Of a DNA stretch of 34,861 nucleotides, positions 23,643-32,356 are shown piece after piece. Numbering within the stretch: position 1 is the first letter of the stretch; every line of letters begins with the position of its first letter. The notes beneath the pieces are model-generated. The model was not told where the DNA came from. It searched no databases and saw only the letters and a list, made by a program, of their open reading frames with translations. The stretch is taken from the NCBI GenBank assembly GCA_016929015.1, contig JAFGJQ010000360.1, positions 1 through 34,861 of the forward strand, given 5' to 3'. The position numbers and the translations under genes are program-made. Source of the DNA: Phycisphaerae bacterium (lineage in GTDB: Bacteria > Planctomycetota > Phycisphaerae > UBA1845).

Positions 23643-24236
23643 GTGGTCCTGACATTGAACGGTCGAACCGTGAGCTGGCTGGCGGCATGTTGGCTGCTGC
23701 TTCCATTGCCGGAGGTGGGTCAGGCAGCGGAGCCGCCGTCGAGTCGCGAGCTGGTTGAACTGGTGAAGCGCGACCCGGTGGCCATGGACCTCATTCGACG
23801 CGACGACGCTTTGAAGGAAGAGATTAATCGGCGTCCGACGCTCACGCAGGTTATCCGAGAGATTCGCGATGACCCGCGGGTGTTCCTCCACCGCGTCCGC
23901 AAGACGCTTGTGAATCCCTGGGTGCTGTTCGGGTTCGGCGCCCAGGCGATGTTCTTCATGCGGTTTGTGATCCAGTGGATCGCCAGCGAGAAGCGGAAGC
24001 GGTCGCACATCCCGGTGTCGTTCTGGTGGTTCTCGCTGGCCGGCGGTGTTACGCTGTTCGTTTATGCCGTCAGCCGTTTTGACCCGGTGTTCGCGCTGGG
24101 GCAGGGGCTGGGCTGCCTGATCTACGTGCGGAACCTGGTCCTCATCCGCCGGCGATCCGTCGAATACCGCAGTCGTCAGGCAGACCGGTCGACCCGCAAC
24201 GGAAGCGGCCCCGACCTCGAACCGCTGGACCCGTAG
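23643..24236 (+). CDS. Membrane protein with lipid-A-disaccharide-synthase N-terminal domain (LAB_N)
   Basis: The start is uncertain: GTG codons at 23631, 23643 and 23670 all fit; 23643 has GGAG 11 bases upstream, giving 197 aa. A signal-like hydrophobic segment (WLAACWLLLPLP) is followed by a helical periplasm-facing or cytosolic stretch. The LAB_N block comes next: NPWVLFGFGAQAMFFMRFVI, QWIASEKRKRSHIPVSFWWF and LGQGLGCLIYVRNLVLI, with three membrane segments. LAB_N proteins are found alone or fused to LpxB and are thought to act in lipid or glycolipid handling. It lies 9 bases upstream of a glycosyltransferase, a pairing seen in envelope glycolipid modification. Confidence 0.85.
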   Translation: MVLTLNGRTVSWLAACWLLLPLPEVGQAAEPPSSRELVELVKRDPVAMDLIRRDDALKEEINRRPTLTQVIREIRDDPRVFLHRVRKTLVNPWVLFGFGAQAMFFMRFVIQWIASEKRKRSHIPVSFWWFSLAGGVTLFVYAVSRFDPVFALGQGLGCLIYVRNLVLIRRRSVEYRSRQADRSTRNGSGPDLEPLDP

Positions 24237-24245
24237 GGAGCAGCC

Positions 24246-25253
24246 GTGAGCACGAACTTAAGCAATCCCGCCTCGTCCGACGCGCTCTCGCTGTCGATCG
24301 TCGTTCCCGTGTTCAACGAAGCGCAGAACGTCCAGCCGCTGGTGGACGATATTGTTCGCGAGGCGGACGAGCTGGGCTGCACGTACGAGCTGATCCTGGT
24401 CAACGACGGCAGCACGGACGGTTCCGAAGCCGCCCTGGACCAGGCGGCCGAGGGTCGCCCCCAGGTGAAGGTCATCCACTTCGCGGCCAACCGCGGGCAG
24501 ACCATCGCGATCCGGGCCGGCCTGGAGGCCGCGAGCGGCCGGCGGTGGGTAACACTGGACGGGGACCGGCAGAACGACCCCAGCGACATGGGCCCGCTGC
24601 TGAAGCGGCTGGAAGAGGGGTTTGTCTGCGTGAGCGGATGGCGTAAAGACCGCCAAGACAACGGATTACGGAAGTTCGTGTCTCGCGTGGCCAACGGCCT
24701 GATCCGAAAGATGGCCCAATCGCCGGTGCATGATCTGGGCTGCACGCTCAAGGCATACCGTTCCGACGCCCTGGAGCCGGGGGAGCTGTTCGGAGAGATG
24801 CATCGGTTCCTTGCGATTCTGGCGGCGGCCCGCGGGCCGGTGGCGGAAATGGTCGTGAAACACCATCCCCGGACGGCCGGGATCAGCAAGTACGGGTTGA
24901 ACCGGACGGCCCGGGTGATCGCAGATGTGCTGCTGCTGCGGATACTACTGAGGTACCCAACCCGCCCGTCCCATCTGTTCGCGAGGATCGCCCAGTGGCT
25001 GGTGCTGGCCGGGGGGGCGATGTTCGTTCTGGGCCTGATCGATGCCTGGGTGTACCCCTTCACCCACTGGCTGGGAAGCTGGTTTGTGCCGGCGGTTCTT
25101 CTGGCCGTGGGCGGGGTGGTGGTGCTGTCCGGGGGGCTGGTGGCCGAACTGGTTGTGCGGAACCGTTACTTAACCACGGGCGAGCGTCCGTACCGCGTTG
25201 CCCGTCGCGTGAACTTCGATGGCGGGCATGTCACGCCCGGTCGTCACAACTAA
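24246..25253 (+). CDS. Family 2 glycosyltransferase of the polyprenyl-phosphate type with two C-terminal membrane helices
   Basis: This is a 335-aa protein from the GTG at 24246 (GGGAG upstream). The GT-A fold begins LSIVVPVFNEAQNVQPL, then YELILVNDGSTDGS, RGQTIAIRAGLEAASG and the metal-binding TLDGDRQNDP. VSGWRKDRQDNGLRKFVSRV and HDLGCTLKAYR follow, as in DPM1/ArnC/GtrB enzymes that load a sugar onto undecaprenyl phosphate. Two helices near the C-terminus (LVLAGGAMFVLGLIDAWV and VPAVLLAVGGVVVLSGGLV) hold it in the membrane. It is co-transcribed with the LAB_N gene (9-base gap), so the two may jointly decorate a lipid or polysaccharide. Confidence 0.9.
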   Translation: MSTNLSNPASSDALSLSIVVPVFNEAQNVQPLVDDIVREADELGCTYELILVNDGSTDGSEAALDQAAEGRPQVKVIHFAANRGQTIAIRAGLEAASGRRWVTLDGDRQNDPSDMGPLLKRLEEGFVCVSGWRKDRQDNGLRKFVSRVANGLIRKMAQSPVHDLGCTLKAYRSDALEPGELFGEMHRFLAILAAARGPVAEMVVKHHPRTAGISKYGLNRTARVIADVLLLRILLRYPTRPSHLFARIAQWLVLAGGAMFVLGLIDAWVYPFTHWLGSWFVPAVLLAVGGVVVLSGGLVAELVVRNRYLTTGERPYRVARRVNFDGGHVTPGRHN

Positions 25254-25318
25254 CTATTTTGTAGTAGTTTACGATTCTTGTTGAGGCGTCATCCCGTTCC
25301 GTCCGGTGATGCAGGTCG

Positions 25319-25347
25319 TTGATCGTCCGGAAACGGCCCGCTACGAT
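25319..25347 (+). promoter_or_regulatory. Sigma-70-like promoter before the small membrane gene and clpX
   Basis: TTGATC (25319-25324), a 17-base spacer and TACGAT (25342-25347). Transcription would start near 25354, just ahead of the 106-aa gene and about 475 bases before clpX. Confidence 0.5.
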
Positions 25348-25363
25348 TGATCGGGGACAGGCG

Positions 25364-25684
25364 GTGCGAAAAGCCGTGTGCGGCATGACCGTAATCGCGA
25401 TTGGGCGGCCGTTGCTGGCGGCCACAGGGAGGGAGCAATCGAGTCTCTGGGACGTCGCGTTCTATGGGGCGATCGTGCTGGGGGCCGTGCTCCTTGTCGT
25501 GCTTGTGGCGTACTGGTATCGGGCGCGGGTACATCGGACAGACGAGTCCGGGCCGACGTTTTCACTCGCCGATCTGCGTGAGTTACGAGATCGGGGGCAG
25601 TTGGCGCCGGACGAGTACGAGCGGTTGCGCGCCATGATCGTGGCGGAAGTACAGGAGCGGACCGGGAGCGGTTCTCAGTCCTGA
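25364..25684 (+). CDS. Small single-span membrane protein with SHOCT-like tail
   Basis: This is a 106-aa protein if read from the GTG at 25364 (GGGGA upstream); an ATG at 25385 is the alternative. One membrane helix (VAFYGAIVLGAVLLVVLVAYW) is followed by a basic segment and SLADLRELRDRGQLAPDEYE then RLRAMIVAEV, the short helix pair typical of SHOCT-like domains. Such proteins are common in planctomycetes and of unknown role. It lies 144 bases upstream of clpX, on the same strand. Confidence 0.7.
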   Translation: MRKAVCGMTVIAIGRPLLAATGREQSSLWDVAFYGAIVLGAVLLVVLVAYWYRARVHRTDESGPTFSLADLRELRDRGQLAPDEYERLRAMIVAEVQERTGSGSQS

Positions 25685-25828
25685 CACGGGGTGGCGAATT
25701 CGTGTGGGTTGCGTCCGGTAGGGGCCGGAGGGGAATTTCGGTGTTTCGTTTGCCTGAGGGCGGTCGATACGAGACCACAGCGGGTCGCGACACGCCCCGT
25801 GTGCAGATAGAGCCAGGAGCATAGGTGC

Positions 25829-27118
25829 ATGCCCCAGGATCGTAGCGGAAGCAGTGGCGGCGGACGGAAGCGGCGCGAGGCGGTCTGCAGCTTCTGCGGC
25901 AAGACGCAGCGTGAGACGGGCCCGATGGTGGAGGGGCCGCGGGACGTGTACATCTGCAAGTCCTGCGTGGAGCTCTGCCACAACATCATCCGGCAGGAGG
26001 TCCGCAAGTCTGCCACGACGCGGGCGATGCTGGGAACCATCCCCAAGCCACGGGAGATCAAGGAGTTCCTGGACGAATACATCATTGGCCAGATGCGCGC
26101 CAAGAAGGCGATTGCGGTGGCGGTGTACAACCACTATCGCCGGCTGGCCCACCTGGATACGTTGGTCAAAGGCGATGTGGAGCTGGACAAATCGAACGTT
26201 CTGCTGATCGGCCCGACCGGCTCGGGCAAGACGTTGATCGCCCGGACGCTGGCCCGCATCCTGCATGTTCCGTTCGCCATCGGTGATGCAACGACGTTGA
26301 CAGAGGCCGGGTACGTCGGCGAGGACGTGGAGAACATCCTGCTGCGGCTGCTTCAGAACGCGGACTACGACCTGGAGGCGGCCCAGCGAGGCATCGTCTA
26401 CATCGACGAGATCGACAAGATCGGCCGGACGACCTCGAACGTCAGTATTACCCGCGACGTTTCGGGCGAAGGGGTGCAGCAGGCGTTGCTGAAGATGCTG
26501 GAAGGGACGATTTCGAACATTCCGCCCCAGGGCGGGCGGAAGCATCCCGAGCAGCAGTACATCCAGATGGACACGTCCAATGTTCTGTTCATATGCGGGG
26601 GGACGTTTGTCGGGCTGGAGAACATCATTCGCAAGCGGCTGGGCGGCAACATGGGGTTCCATTCGTCCAGGGCAAAGGATGGGGCGGACCTGGACGATGT
26701 GGGCGTGGCCCTGCAGCATGTCATTCCGGACGACTTGGTTGAGTTCGGCATGATACCCGAGCTGATCGGTCGGCTTCCCGTGGCGGCGACGCTGGACCCC
26801 CTGGACATGGACGCCATGGTCCGCATTATGACCGAGCCGAAGGACGCCCTGATTCGGCAGTATCAGAAGTTCTTCGAGTTTGAAGGGTGCGAGTTGGAGT
26901 TCACGCAGGAGGCCCTCAAGGCCCTGGCCAACCGGGCGCTGGAGCGGAACACCGGGGCCCGTGCCCTGCGCGCCGTGACCGAGGAGATCATGCTGGAGTC
27001 CATGTACGAACTGCCGGAGCGGAAGGACAGCGGGCGGTGGGTGGTCACGGATGAGGTGGTCAACGGTCAGGCCCGGCTGTTCGAGACGCGTCCGCGGCGT
27101 CGGCGTGAGTCCGCATAA
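25829..27118 (+). CDS. clpX: ATP-dependent Clp protease ATP-binding subunit ClpX
   Basis: This is a 429-aa protein, the usual length. The ATG at 25829 has AGGAG about 9 bases upstream. The N-terminal zinc-binding domain has Cys20, Cys23, Cys43 and Cys46. The AAA+ module has Walker A GPTGSGKT at 129-136, the pore loop GYVGED, Walker [10 protein letters not shown], the RKH loop (GGRKHPEQQ) and a sensor region ending [10 protein letters not shown]. ClpX unfolds tagged proteins and feeds them to ClpP. No clpP gene is adjacent in this window, although the two often neighbour one another in bacteria. Confidence 0.97.
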   Translation: MPQDRSGSSGGGRKRREAVCSFCGKTQRETGPMVEGPRDVYICKSCVELCHNIIRQEVRKSATTRAMLGTIPKPREIKEFLDEYIIGQMRAKKAIAVAVYNHYRRLAHLDTLVKGDVELDKSNVLLIGPTGSGKTLIARTLARILHVPFAIGDATTLTEAGYVGEDVENILLRLLQNADYDLEAAQRGIVYIDEIDKIGRTTSNVSITRDVSGEGVQQALLKMLEGTISNIPPQGGRKHPEQQYIQMDTSNVLFICGGTFVGLENIIRKRLGGNMGFHSSRAKDGADLDDVGVALQHVIPDDLVEFGMIPELIGRLPVAATLDPLDMDAMVRIMTEPKDALIRQYQKFFEFEGCELEFTQEALKALANRALERNTGARALRAVTEEIMLESMYELPERKDSGRWVVTDEVVNGQARLFETRPRRRRESA

Positions 27119-27292
27119 TGGCGGAATAATCCGTTGTCCCCTTCCGGGCCCGCCGCGTCCGGATGTTCTCGGTCCGTCGCGGGCAACACCAAATCAAGCC
27201 GCGTTTCCCGGGTGACGATACCTCCACTGGTGAATCAGAGTCGTGGAATCGGCGTGCAACAGCAAGCCGGTTGGGCCCCCAAGAGCGATCCT

Positions 27293-27499
27293 ATGCCCAT
27301 CACACTACTGTGTCCAAACCTGCGTTGCCGAGCCATTCTGCAAGTGCCCGACGCATGCCGCGGCAAGCGAGTGCGGTGTGGTCAATGCGGAATCACGTTG
27401 TCTGTTCCCGCTACGGGAACGCCCGGCGGCAGAACGGACAAGTCCGTTGTGATCGACGAGGCCGGCGCAGGGGGCAAAGGCAAGGGCAAGAAGAAGTAG
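27293..27499 (+). CDS. Small MJ0042-like zinc-ribbon protein with Lys-rich tail
   Basis: This is a 68-aa protein from the ATG at 27293 (MPITLLCPNLRCRAILQVPD). CPNLRC and VRCGQCG form a four-cysteine ribbon of the MJ0042-like type (CP.C...L.VPD...GK.VRCG.CG..L.VP), frequent at the N-termini of planctomycete proteins. Here it stands nearly alone, followed by a low-complexity tail (GAGGKGKGKKK) that could bind nucleic acid. The ribosome site is weak. It may be a truncated descendant of a longer protein. Confidence 0.65.
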   Translation: MPITLLCPNLRCRAILQVPDACRGKRVRCGQCGITLSVPATGTPGGRTDKSVVIDEAGAGGKGKGKKK

Positions 27500-27603
27500 G
27501 GCCTCCATCCGATCATCTCCGGTCCGAACGGCTGAAACCCGAAGCGAAAACGACTACCATCTCCGTGTTCCTGTGCTGCGCGCGGTGACAGGATCGCCTG
27601 CGC

Positions 27604-28557
27604 ATGCTTGGCACGGGCAGGAGAGGTTCCTTGGCGATCGACGCGGTATTGCTGATGGCTTTGGGCGGGCCGGGTTCGATGGACGAGGTCCGGCCGTTCG
27701 TCGAGAGCGTGCTTGGCGGTCGACCCGTTCCACCACACCGCATTGACGAGGTTGTGCAACACTACGAGGCGGTGGGCGGTCGCTCGCCGCTGACGGAGTG
27801 GACGCGGGCACAGGCTCGTGCGCTGGAAGATCGGCTGGCCGTCGACGGGCCGACGGTGCCGGTGGTGGTCGGGATGCGATGCTGGTCGCCGTGGCTTGCG
27901 GACACGGTACGGGAACTGGTTGCGCACCGTGCGAAGCGCGTCGTGACGATTCTGATGAGCGCCTTCCGGGACGCTTTTACCGCGGGTCAATACCAGGCGA
28001 GCCTGGCCCGGGCCGCGCAAGAGGCGTCGGCTGCCGACATCGTGTTCCAGGAGGTCCCCGGCTGGCACGATCATCCCCTGTACACGGAGGCAATGGCGGA
28101 CCGGGTGAATGAGGCGGCGGAGGTCGCGCAGGGGATCGATCGCGCGGTCACGCCGTTGCTGTTCAGCATCCACAGCCTTCCGCTGAACGCACCGGGCGTG
28201 CAGGATCATGTTGCGGCCGTTCGCGCAACGGCCCGGCGTGTGGCCGAGCGGCTCGCGTGGCGCCGCTGGCAGGTGGTGTATCAGAGTCGGACCGGCCGGC
28301 CGGACGATCCGTGGCTGGAGCCGGACGTCTGTTCGGTGATTCGGGATTTGGCCGGGCAGGGACATCGAAGCGTGATGATCGCGTGCCCGGGGTTTGTTTG
28401 CGATCACGTGGAGGTGCTCTACGATCTGGACATCGAGGCGGCCGGCGTGGCGCGGGAGTGCGGAATGACCCTTGCCCGGGCGGGAACGGTGGGCGTGCAT
28501 CGGAAGTTCATCGAGTTGCTGGCCGGCCTGGTTCAGCAGGCAGCCAGGCACGAGTGA
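27604..28557 (+). CDS. hemH: Ferrochelatase (protoporphyrin or coproporphyrin type)
   Basis: This is a 317-aa protein. Family blocks: LLMALGGPGSMDEVRPF near the start, HYEAVGGRSPL, LLFSIHSLPL with His190, YQSRTGRPDDPWLEPD, and CPGFVCDHVEVLYDLDIEA with Glu270. His and Glu fall almost exactly at the catalytic positions of Bacillus subtilis CpfC (His183 and Glu264). The enzyme inserts ferrous iron into a porphyrin. The next gene is a HemY-type porphyrinogen oxidase, so the last two steps of haem synthesis are together. Whether the substrate is proto- or coproporphyrin cannot be decided from the sequence alone, and no hemQ is in the window. Confidence 0.93.
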   Translation: MLGTGRRGSLAIDAVLLMALGGPGSMDEVRPFVESVLGGRPVPPHRIDEVVQHYEAVGGRSPLTEWTRAQARALEDRLAVDGPTVPVVVGMRCWSPWLADTVRELVAHRAKRVVTILMSAFRDAFTAGQYQASLARAAQEASAADIVFQEVPGWHDHPLYTEAMADRVNEAAEVAQGIDRAVTPLLFSIHSLPLNAPGVQDHVAAVRATARRVAERLAWRRWQVVYQSRTGRPDDPWLEPDVCSVIRDLAGQGHRSVMIACPGFVCDHVEVLYDLDIEAAGVARECGMTLARAGTVGVHRKFIELLAGLVQQAARHE

Positions 28558-28590
28558 CTGTCACCCTGTGGCGCGGGAGGGGTGCCCGGT

Positions 28591-30036
28591 TTGAGCGAGG
28601 ACGCGAGAACGAAACGGATCGTGGTGATCGGCGGCGGCATGTCCGGCCTGGCGGCCGCGCATAAGCTGATCGAGCGTCGGCAGGAGGGTCGGCTGCCGCT
28701 GGAGGTGGTGCTGCTGGAAGCGCAGAGTCGGCTCGGGGGCAGCATCGAGACGGCGCGGCGGGAGGGGTTTCTTCTGGAGGGGGGGCCGGACGCGTTCATC
28801 ACGCAGAAGCCTTGGGCGATGGCGTTGTGCCGCCGCATGGGCATCGCCGAGCAGGTGATGCCGACCAACGAGAAGCACCGGCGGGCGTTCATCGTGCGCA
28901 AGCGGAAGCTGCATCCGATTCCGGAGGGGTTCATGATGCTGGCGCCGACGCGAATGTGGCCGTTCGCGTTCAGCGGGTTGTTTTCGTGGCGCGGCAAAAT
29001 GCGGATGGGGCTGGACCTGGTTTTGCCGCGCGGTCCGAGCGAGGGCGACCAGAGTCTGGGCGATTTCGTGCGGCGCCGCCTGGGGCGTGAAGCCCTGGAG
29101 CGGGCCGCCCAGCCGCTGGTGAGCGGGATCTACGCGTCGGACCCGAACCGGCTGAGCCTGCGGGCGACCATGCCGCGGTTCCTGGAGCTGGAGGCGAAGC
29201 ACCGCAGCCTGATTCTGGGGATGCGAGCCGGCCAGAAGGCGCTGGGCGACAGGACCCGCTCGGACAGCGGGGCGCGATACAGCATTTTCGTGACCATGCG
29301 GGAGGGCATGGCGTCGCTGGTGGATGCGGTGGCGGGTCGGCTGCCCGCGGGATCGGTGCGGACGGGCTGTGGTGTCAACGTTCTGGCACCGCAACCCGGC
29401 GGGCGCGGCTGGCGGCTGGAGCTGGCGGACGGGCAGCGGATGACCGCGGACGGGCTCGTGCTGGCGGCGCCGGCGTTTGCTTTGTCCCGGATGCTGAAAG
29501 CGGCGGCGCCTGCGCTGACCGCGATGCTGGACGAGATGCAATACGCCTCCACGCTGACGGTGAATCTGGCCTTCCGGCGGGAGGCGATCGTTCATCCGCT
29601 GAATGCGTTCGGCCTGGTGGTGCCGGCCGTCGAGAAGATGGCCATGATCGGGGCTTCGTTCTGCCACGTGAAGTTCCCCGGTCGGGCGCCGGAGGGAAAC
29701 GCGCTGATTCGTGCGTTCGTCGGCGGCGCGATGAACCCGTGGGCGTTCGATCTGGATAACGCGGAGGTGGTGCGGCGAGTGCTGGCGGAGCTGGGCGACC
29801 TCATCGGCCTGCGCGACCAGCCGTTGTTCACCACGATTCACCGCTGGCCGCGGGCGATGGCCCAGTACCCTGTGGGTCATCTGGACCGCGTGGCCCGGGT
29901 GGATGCTTTGTTGGCGTCGCTGCCCCCGGTGGCGGTGGCGGGCAATGCATTTGCGGGCGGCGGCGTGCCGGACTGCGTGCATCGCGGGGAGACGGCGGCG
30001 GAGCGAGTGCTGGACAGAATTGCGAAAGGCGAATAG
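28591..30036 (+). CDS. hemY: HemY-type protoporphyrinogen/coproporphyrinogen III oxidase
   Basis: This is a 481-aa flavoprotein. The TTG at 28591 is preferred (GGGAGG 10 bases upstream); a GTG at 28582 would sit only one base from that site. The N-terminal FAD-binding motif VIGGGMSGLAAAHKL is followed by LLEAQSRLGGSIETAR and FLLEGGPDAFITQKP, typical of HemY/CgoX. Later blocks are QPLVSGIYASDPNRLSLRA and, at the C-terminus, VAVAGNAFAGGGVPDCVHRG. It removes six electrons using oxygen to give the aromatic porphyrin used by HemH, encoded just upstream. Its last codons lie within a GAATTGCGAA repeat. Confidence 0.93.
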   Translation: MSEDARTKRIVVIGGGMSGLAAAHKLIERRQEGRLPLEVVLLEAQSRLGGSIETARREGFLLEGGPDAFITQKPWAMALCRRMGIAEQVMPTNEKHRRAFIVRKRKLHPIPEGFMMLAPTRMWPFAFSGLFSWRGKMRMGLDLVLPRGPSEGDQSLGDFVRRRLGREALERAAQPLVSGIYASDPNRLSLRATMPRFLELEAKHRSLILGMRAGQKALGDRTRSDSGARYSIFVTMREGMASLVDAVAGRLPAGSVRTGCGVNVLAPQPGGRGWRLELADGQRMTADGLVLAAPAFALSRMLKAAAPALTAMLDEMQYASTLTVNLAFRREAIVHPLNAFGLVVPAVEKMAMIGASFCHVKFPGRAPEGNALIRAFVGGAMNPWAFDLDNAEVVRRVLAELGDLIGLRDQPLFTTIHRWPRAMAQYPVGHLDRVARVDALLASLPPVAVAGNAFAGGGVPDCVHRGETAAERVLDRIAKGE

Positions 30037-30047
30037 CGAATTGCGAA
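30017..30047. repeat. Two copies of the 10-mer GAATTGCGAA
   Basis: Copies at 30017-30026 and 30038-30047 flank the stop codon of the hemY-type gene (30034-30036). The inverse, TTCGCAATTC, occurs three times at 18000-18030. Confidence 0.6.
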
Positions 30048-30098
30048 TTGCCAAGGGTTTTTCGCGAGTGTCGATCCGTCAAACGTGCCGGGCGTGTC

Positions 30099-30833
30099 AT
30101 GGCTGAAGCGTATCGCGATGATCTGGCTTATGTTCACGACCGTGGGTTCACGTCGTGGGCGACGGGCGCGGCGGCGGTGTTGCTGCGCGAGTTGAGGCGA
30201 AGGCGAATCCACTCCGGATTGGTGGTTGATCTGGGATGCGGCAGTGGGCGGCTGGCGGAGGAGGTCTGCGCCGCAGGTTACGATGTGCTGGGCATCGACC
30301 TTTCACCAGCCATGATTCGCATTGCGCGCAAGCGGGCCCCGGCGGCGGCGTTTCGTGTGGGGTCATTCGTCGGGTCGGACCTGCCTTCCTGCGTGGCGGT
30401 GACGGCCGTCGGCGAAGTGTTCAACTATCTGTTCGACCGGCGCAATGACGGAAGGGCGTTGACGCGGACGTTGCGAGGGATCCACAAGGCCCTGATTCCG
30501 GGGGGCGTTCTTCTGTTCGACGTCGCGGCGCCGGGCCGCGAGCCGGCCGGTGCCGCGCGGCGGTTCACTCAGGACGCGGACTGGACCGTGCTGGTGGAGG
30601 TGGAAGAGGATCCCAGGCGGCATCTGCTCACCCGCCGGATCACCACGTTTCGACGCGCGGGCAGACACTATCGTCGAGACGAAGAAGTCCATCGGCTCCG
30701 GCTGTTGGCCCGGCCGAAGGTGGAGACGTTGCTCCGCGAAACGGGGTTTCGGGTGCGTACGCTGCGGCGGTACGGCGCGGTCCGGCTTCCGTCGAGCCAC
30801 TTCGTCTATGTGGCGGTCAGGGCGCACGTGTGA
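30099..30833 (+). CDS. Class I SAM-dependent methyltransferase
   Basis: This is a 244-aa protein from the ATG at 30099 (MAEAYRDDLAYVHDRGF); the frame is open to 30048. Motif I is LVVDLGCGSGRLAEEV, with GYDVLGIDLSPAMIRIARKR binding the SAM ribose. The motif-IV region is AVTAVGEVFNYLF, and GGVLLFDVAAPG follows. The substrate cannot be told from the sequence; the C-terminal part (REEVHRLRLL-like and VETLLRETGFRVRTL) is typical of small-molecule methyltransferases. It is on the same strand as the haem genes, 62 bases on, but need not be in that pathway. Confidence 0.88.
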   Translation: MAEAYRDDLAYVHDRGFTSWATGAAAVLLRELRRRRIHSGLVVDLGCGSGRLAEEVCAAGYDVLGIDLSPAMIRIARKRAPAAAFRVGSFVGSDLPSCVAVTAVGEVFNYLFDRRNDGRALTRTLRGIHKALIPGGVLLFDVAAPGREPAGAARRFTQDADWTVLVEVEEDPRRHLLTRRITTFRRAGRHYRRDEEVHRLRLLARPKVETLLRETGFRVRTLRRYGAVRLPSSHFVYVAVRAHV

Positions 30834-30871
30834 GTGGTGCGCGGCCGGTGCATCGCGGCGGCGGAGGGGGC

Positions 30872-31966
30872 TTACAGGTTTCTCAGCCTCTGTTCCTTGT
30901 CGTACGTCTGCAGCGCCTCGATGAGTTCGTCGAGTTCGCCCTGGATGACGTGGTCGAGGTTGTAGAGGGTCAGGTTGATGCGGTGGTCGGTGCAGCGGTT
31001 CTGGGGAAAGTTGTAGGTGCGGACGCGCTGCGATCGGTCGCCGCTGCCGATCATGGCCCGGCGGGTGCTGTCGCGGGCGGAGTTCCGCTGCTGCATTTCC
31101 GTTTCGTACAGGCGGGTCAGCAGAATGCGGCGGGCCTTGGCCCGGTTCTTGTGCTGGGACTTCTCGTCGCGCATGGATACCGCGATGCCGGTGGCCTTGT
31201 GCACGAGTCGAATGGCGGAAGAGACTTTGTTGACGTTCTGTCCGCCCGGCCCGCCGGCCCGGGAGACAAACTCCTCCACGTCCGTTTCCCAGTTGACCTC
31301 AATGTTGATCTCGTCCGGCTCGGGCAGAACCGCCACCGTGGCCGCCGACGTGTGAATGCGGCCCTGCGCCTCCGTCTCCGGCACGCGCTGCACGCGGTGT
31401 CCGCCGCCCTCGTAGCCCAGGCAGCGCCAGACGTTCGGCCCGCGGATGTTGAGGATCACTTCCTTCAGGCCGCCCAGGTCGCCGCCGGACTGGTCCATTA
31501 CCTCTACCTTGAAACTCTTCCGTTCGCAGTAGCGCAGGTACATTTCGTAGAGATCGCGAGCGAACAGAGCGGCCTCGTCGCCGCCGGTGCCGGCCCGGAT
31601 CTCCAGTATGACGGAGGTGATGGCCGCGTCGTCGTCGGTGACCAGCAGTTCCTTGAGCTTCTCCAGCATCCGGTCGTGCCGGGCCTGCAAGTCCTCAATC
31701 TCCGCTTCCGCCAGGTCGCGGAGGTCGCGGTCCTGCTCGGGGTCGGCCAGGATGGCCCGGGCTTCCTCCAGACCGTCGCGGACCTTGCGGAACGCGCGGT
31801 AGGGGTCGGCCAGCCGGTCCAGACGGCCGGTTTCCTTGGCCAGCGCGATGCTGCGCGTGGGGTTGGAGGCCACGACCGGGTCGGCCATCTGCTCGCGCAG
31901 CGCGTCGCGCCGGGCGGCGATTTCGTCGAGCTTGGCTATCAGCCTGTCGTCAACACTGATGGACAT
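30872..31966 (-). CDS. prfA: Peptide chain release factor 1
   Basis: This is a 364-aa protein, the standard length. A coiled N-terminal domain is followed by EIRAGTGGDEAALFARDLY and the anticodon-like PxT tripeptide as Pro-Glu-Thr at 196-198 (VPETEAQGRIHTSAAT). The peptidyl-tRNA hydrolysis motif GGQ is at 241-243 (AGGPGGQNVNKV). It recognises UAA and UAG and frees the finished protein. No strong ribosome site precedes the ATG at 31966. It lies downstream of rpmE with a hairpin between them; the GGQ glutamine would be methylated by PrmC, which is not encoded in this window. Confidence 0.97.
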   Translation of the reverse strand: MSISVDDRLIAKLDEIAARRDALREQMADPVVASNPTRSIALAKETGRLDRLADPYRAFRKVRDGLEEARAILADPEQDRDLRDLAEAEIEDLQARHDRMLEKLKELLVTDDDAAITSVILEIRAGTGGDEAALFARDLYEMYLRYCERKSFKVEVMDQSGGDLGGLKEVILNIRGPNVWRCLGYEGGGHRVQRVPETEAQGRIHTSAATVAVLPEPDEINIEVNWETDVEEFVSRAGGPGGQNVNKVSSAIRLVHKATGIAVSMRDEKSQHKNRAKARRILLTRLYETEMQQRNSARDSTRRAMIGSGDRSQRVRTYNFPQNRCTDHRINLTLYNLDHVIQGELDELIEALQTYDKEQRLRNL

Positions 31967-32029
31967 GGGGTTTCCCGGTTCTCGGTTCGATGGCTGTCAC
32001 ACGGATTCGGCACAGAAAGTCCAAAGAGA

Positions 32030-32075
32030 ATCCACGCCCACACTTTCCGTATGATCGGAAACCACGGGCGTGGAT
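32030..32075 (-). terminator. Two-tier perfect hairpin between rpmE and prfA
   Basis: ATCCACGCCC (32030-32039) pairs with GGGCGTGGAT (32066-32075). Inside this, after a 4x4 internal loop, TTTCCG (32044-32049) pairs with CGGAAA (32056-32061) around TATGAT. On the minus strand it is followed by TCTCTTTGG, only a weak U-run. It may be a terminator, a processing site or a leader element that lowers prfA expression relative to rpmE. Confidence 0.55.
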
Positions 32076-32094
32076 GCTGAATGCGGGAACCGCG

Positions 32095-32340
32095 CTAAGC
32101 CTTGGCGGAGGTCTTCTTGGCCTTCTCGGGCTTCCTGAAGTACTCGCCGCCGAATTTCTTCTGGAACCGCTCCACCCGACCGGCCGTGTCCACAAACTTC
32201 TGCTGCCCGGTGAAAAACGGGTGGCAGGCGGAGCAGATTTCCACGTGAATCTCCGGGAGCGTGCTCCGAGTGGTGAACGTGTTGCCGCAGCCGCAGCGAA
32301 CGGTGCAGTTTTGGTATTTGGGATGGATCTTGTCTTTCAT
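32095..32340 (-). CDS. rpmE: Ribosomal protein bL31, zinc-binding type
   Basis: This is an 81-aa protein from the ATG at 32340 ([20 protein letters not shown]). The frame is open further upstream, but that part is leader. Zinc ligands are Cys in TVRCGCG and [24 protein letters not shown] is the bL31 signature, with a Lys-rich end. It bridges the ribosomal subunits. It is the zinc-containing form; paralogues without Cys replace it in zinc starvation in some bacteria, and none is seen here. AGGA is a modest ribosome site. rpmE followed by prfA is a common gene order. Confidence 0.96.
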   Translation of the reverse strand: MKDKIHPKYQNCTVRCGCGNTFTTRSTLPEIHVEICSACHPFFTGQQKFVDTAGRVERFQKKFGGEYFRKPEKAKKTSAKA

Positions 32341-32356
32341 CGCGTCAATCCTGCCT

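Noticed and set aside
28561-30054. Open frame of 497 codons on the minus strand
   Set aside because: Antisense to the hemY-type oxidase; His/Arg/Gln-rich product without domains.
30830-32080. Open frame of 416 codons on the plus strand
   Set aside because: Antisense to prfA, which carries GGQ and all release-factor motifs.
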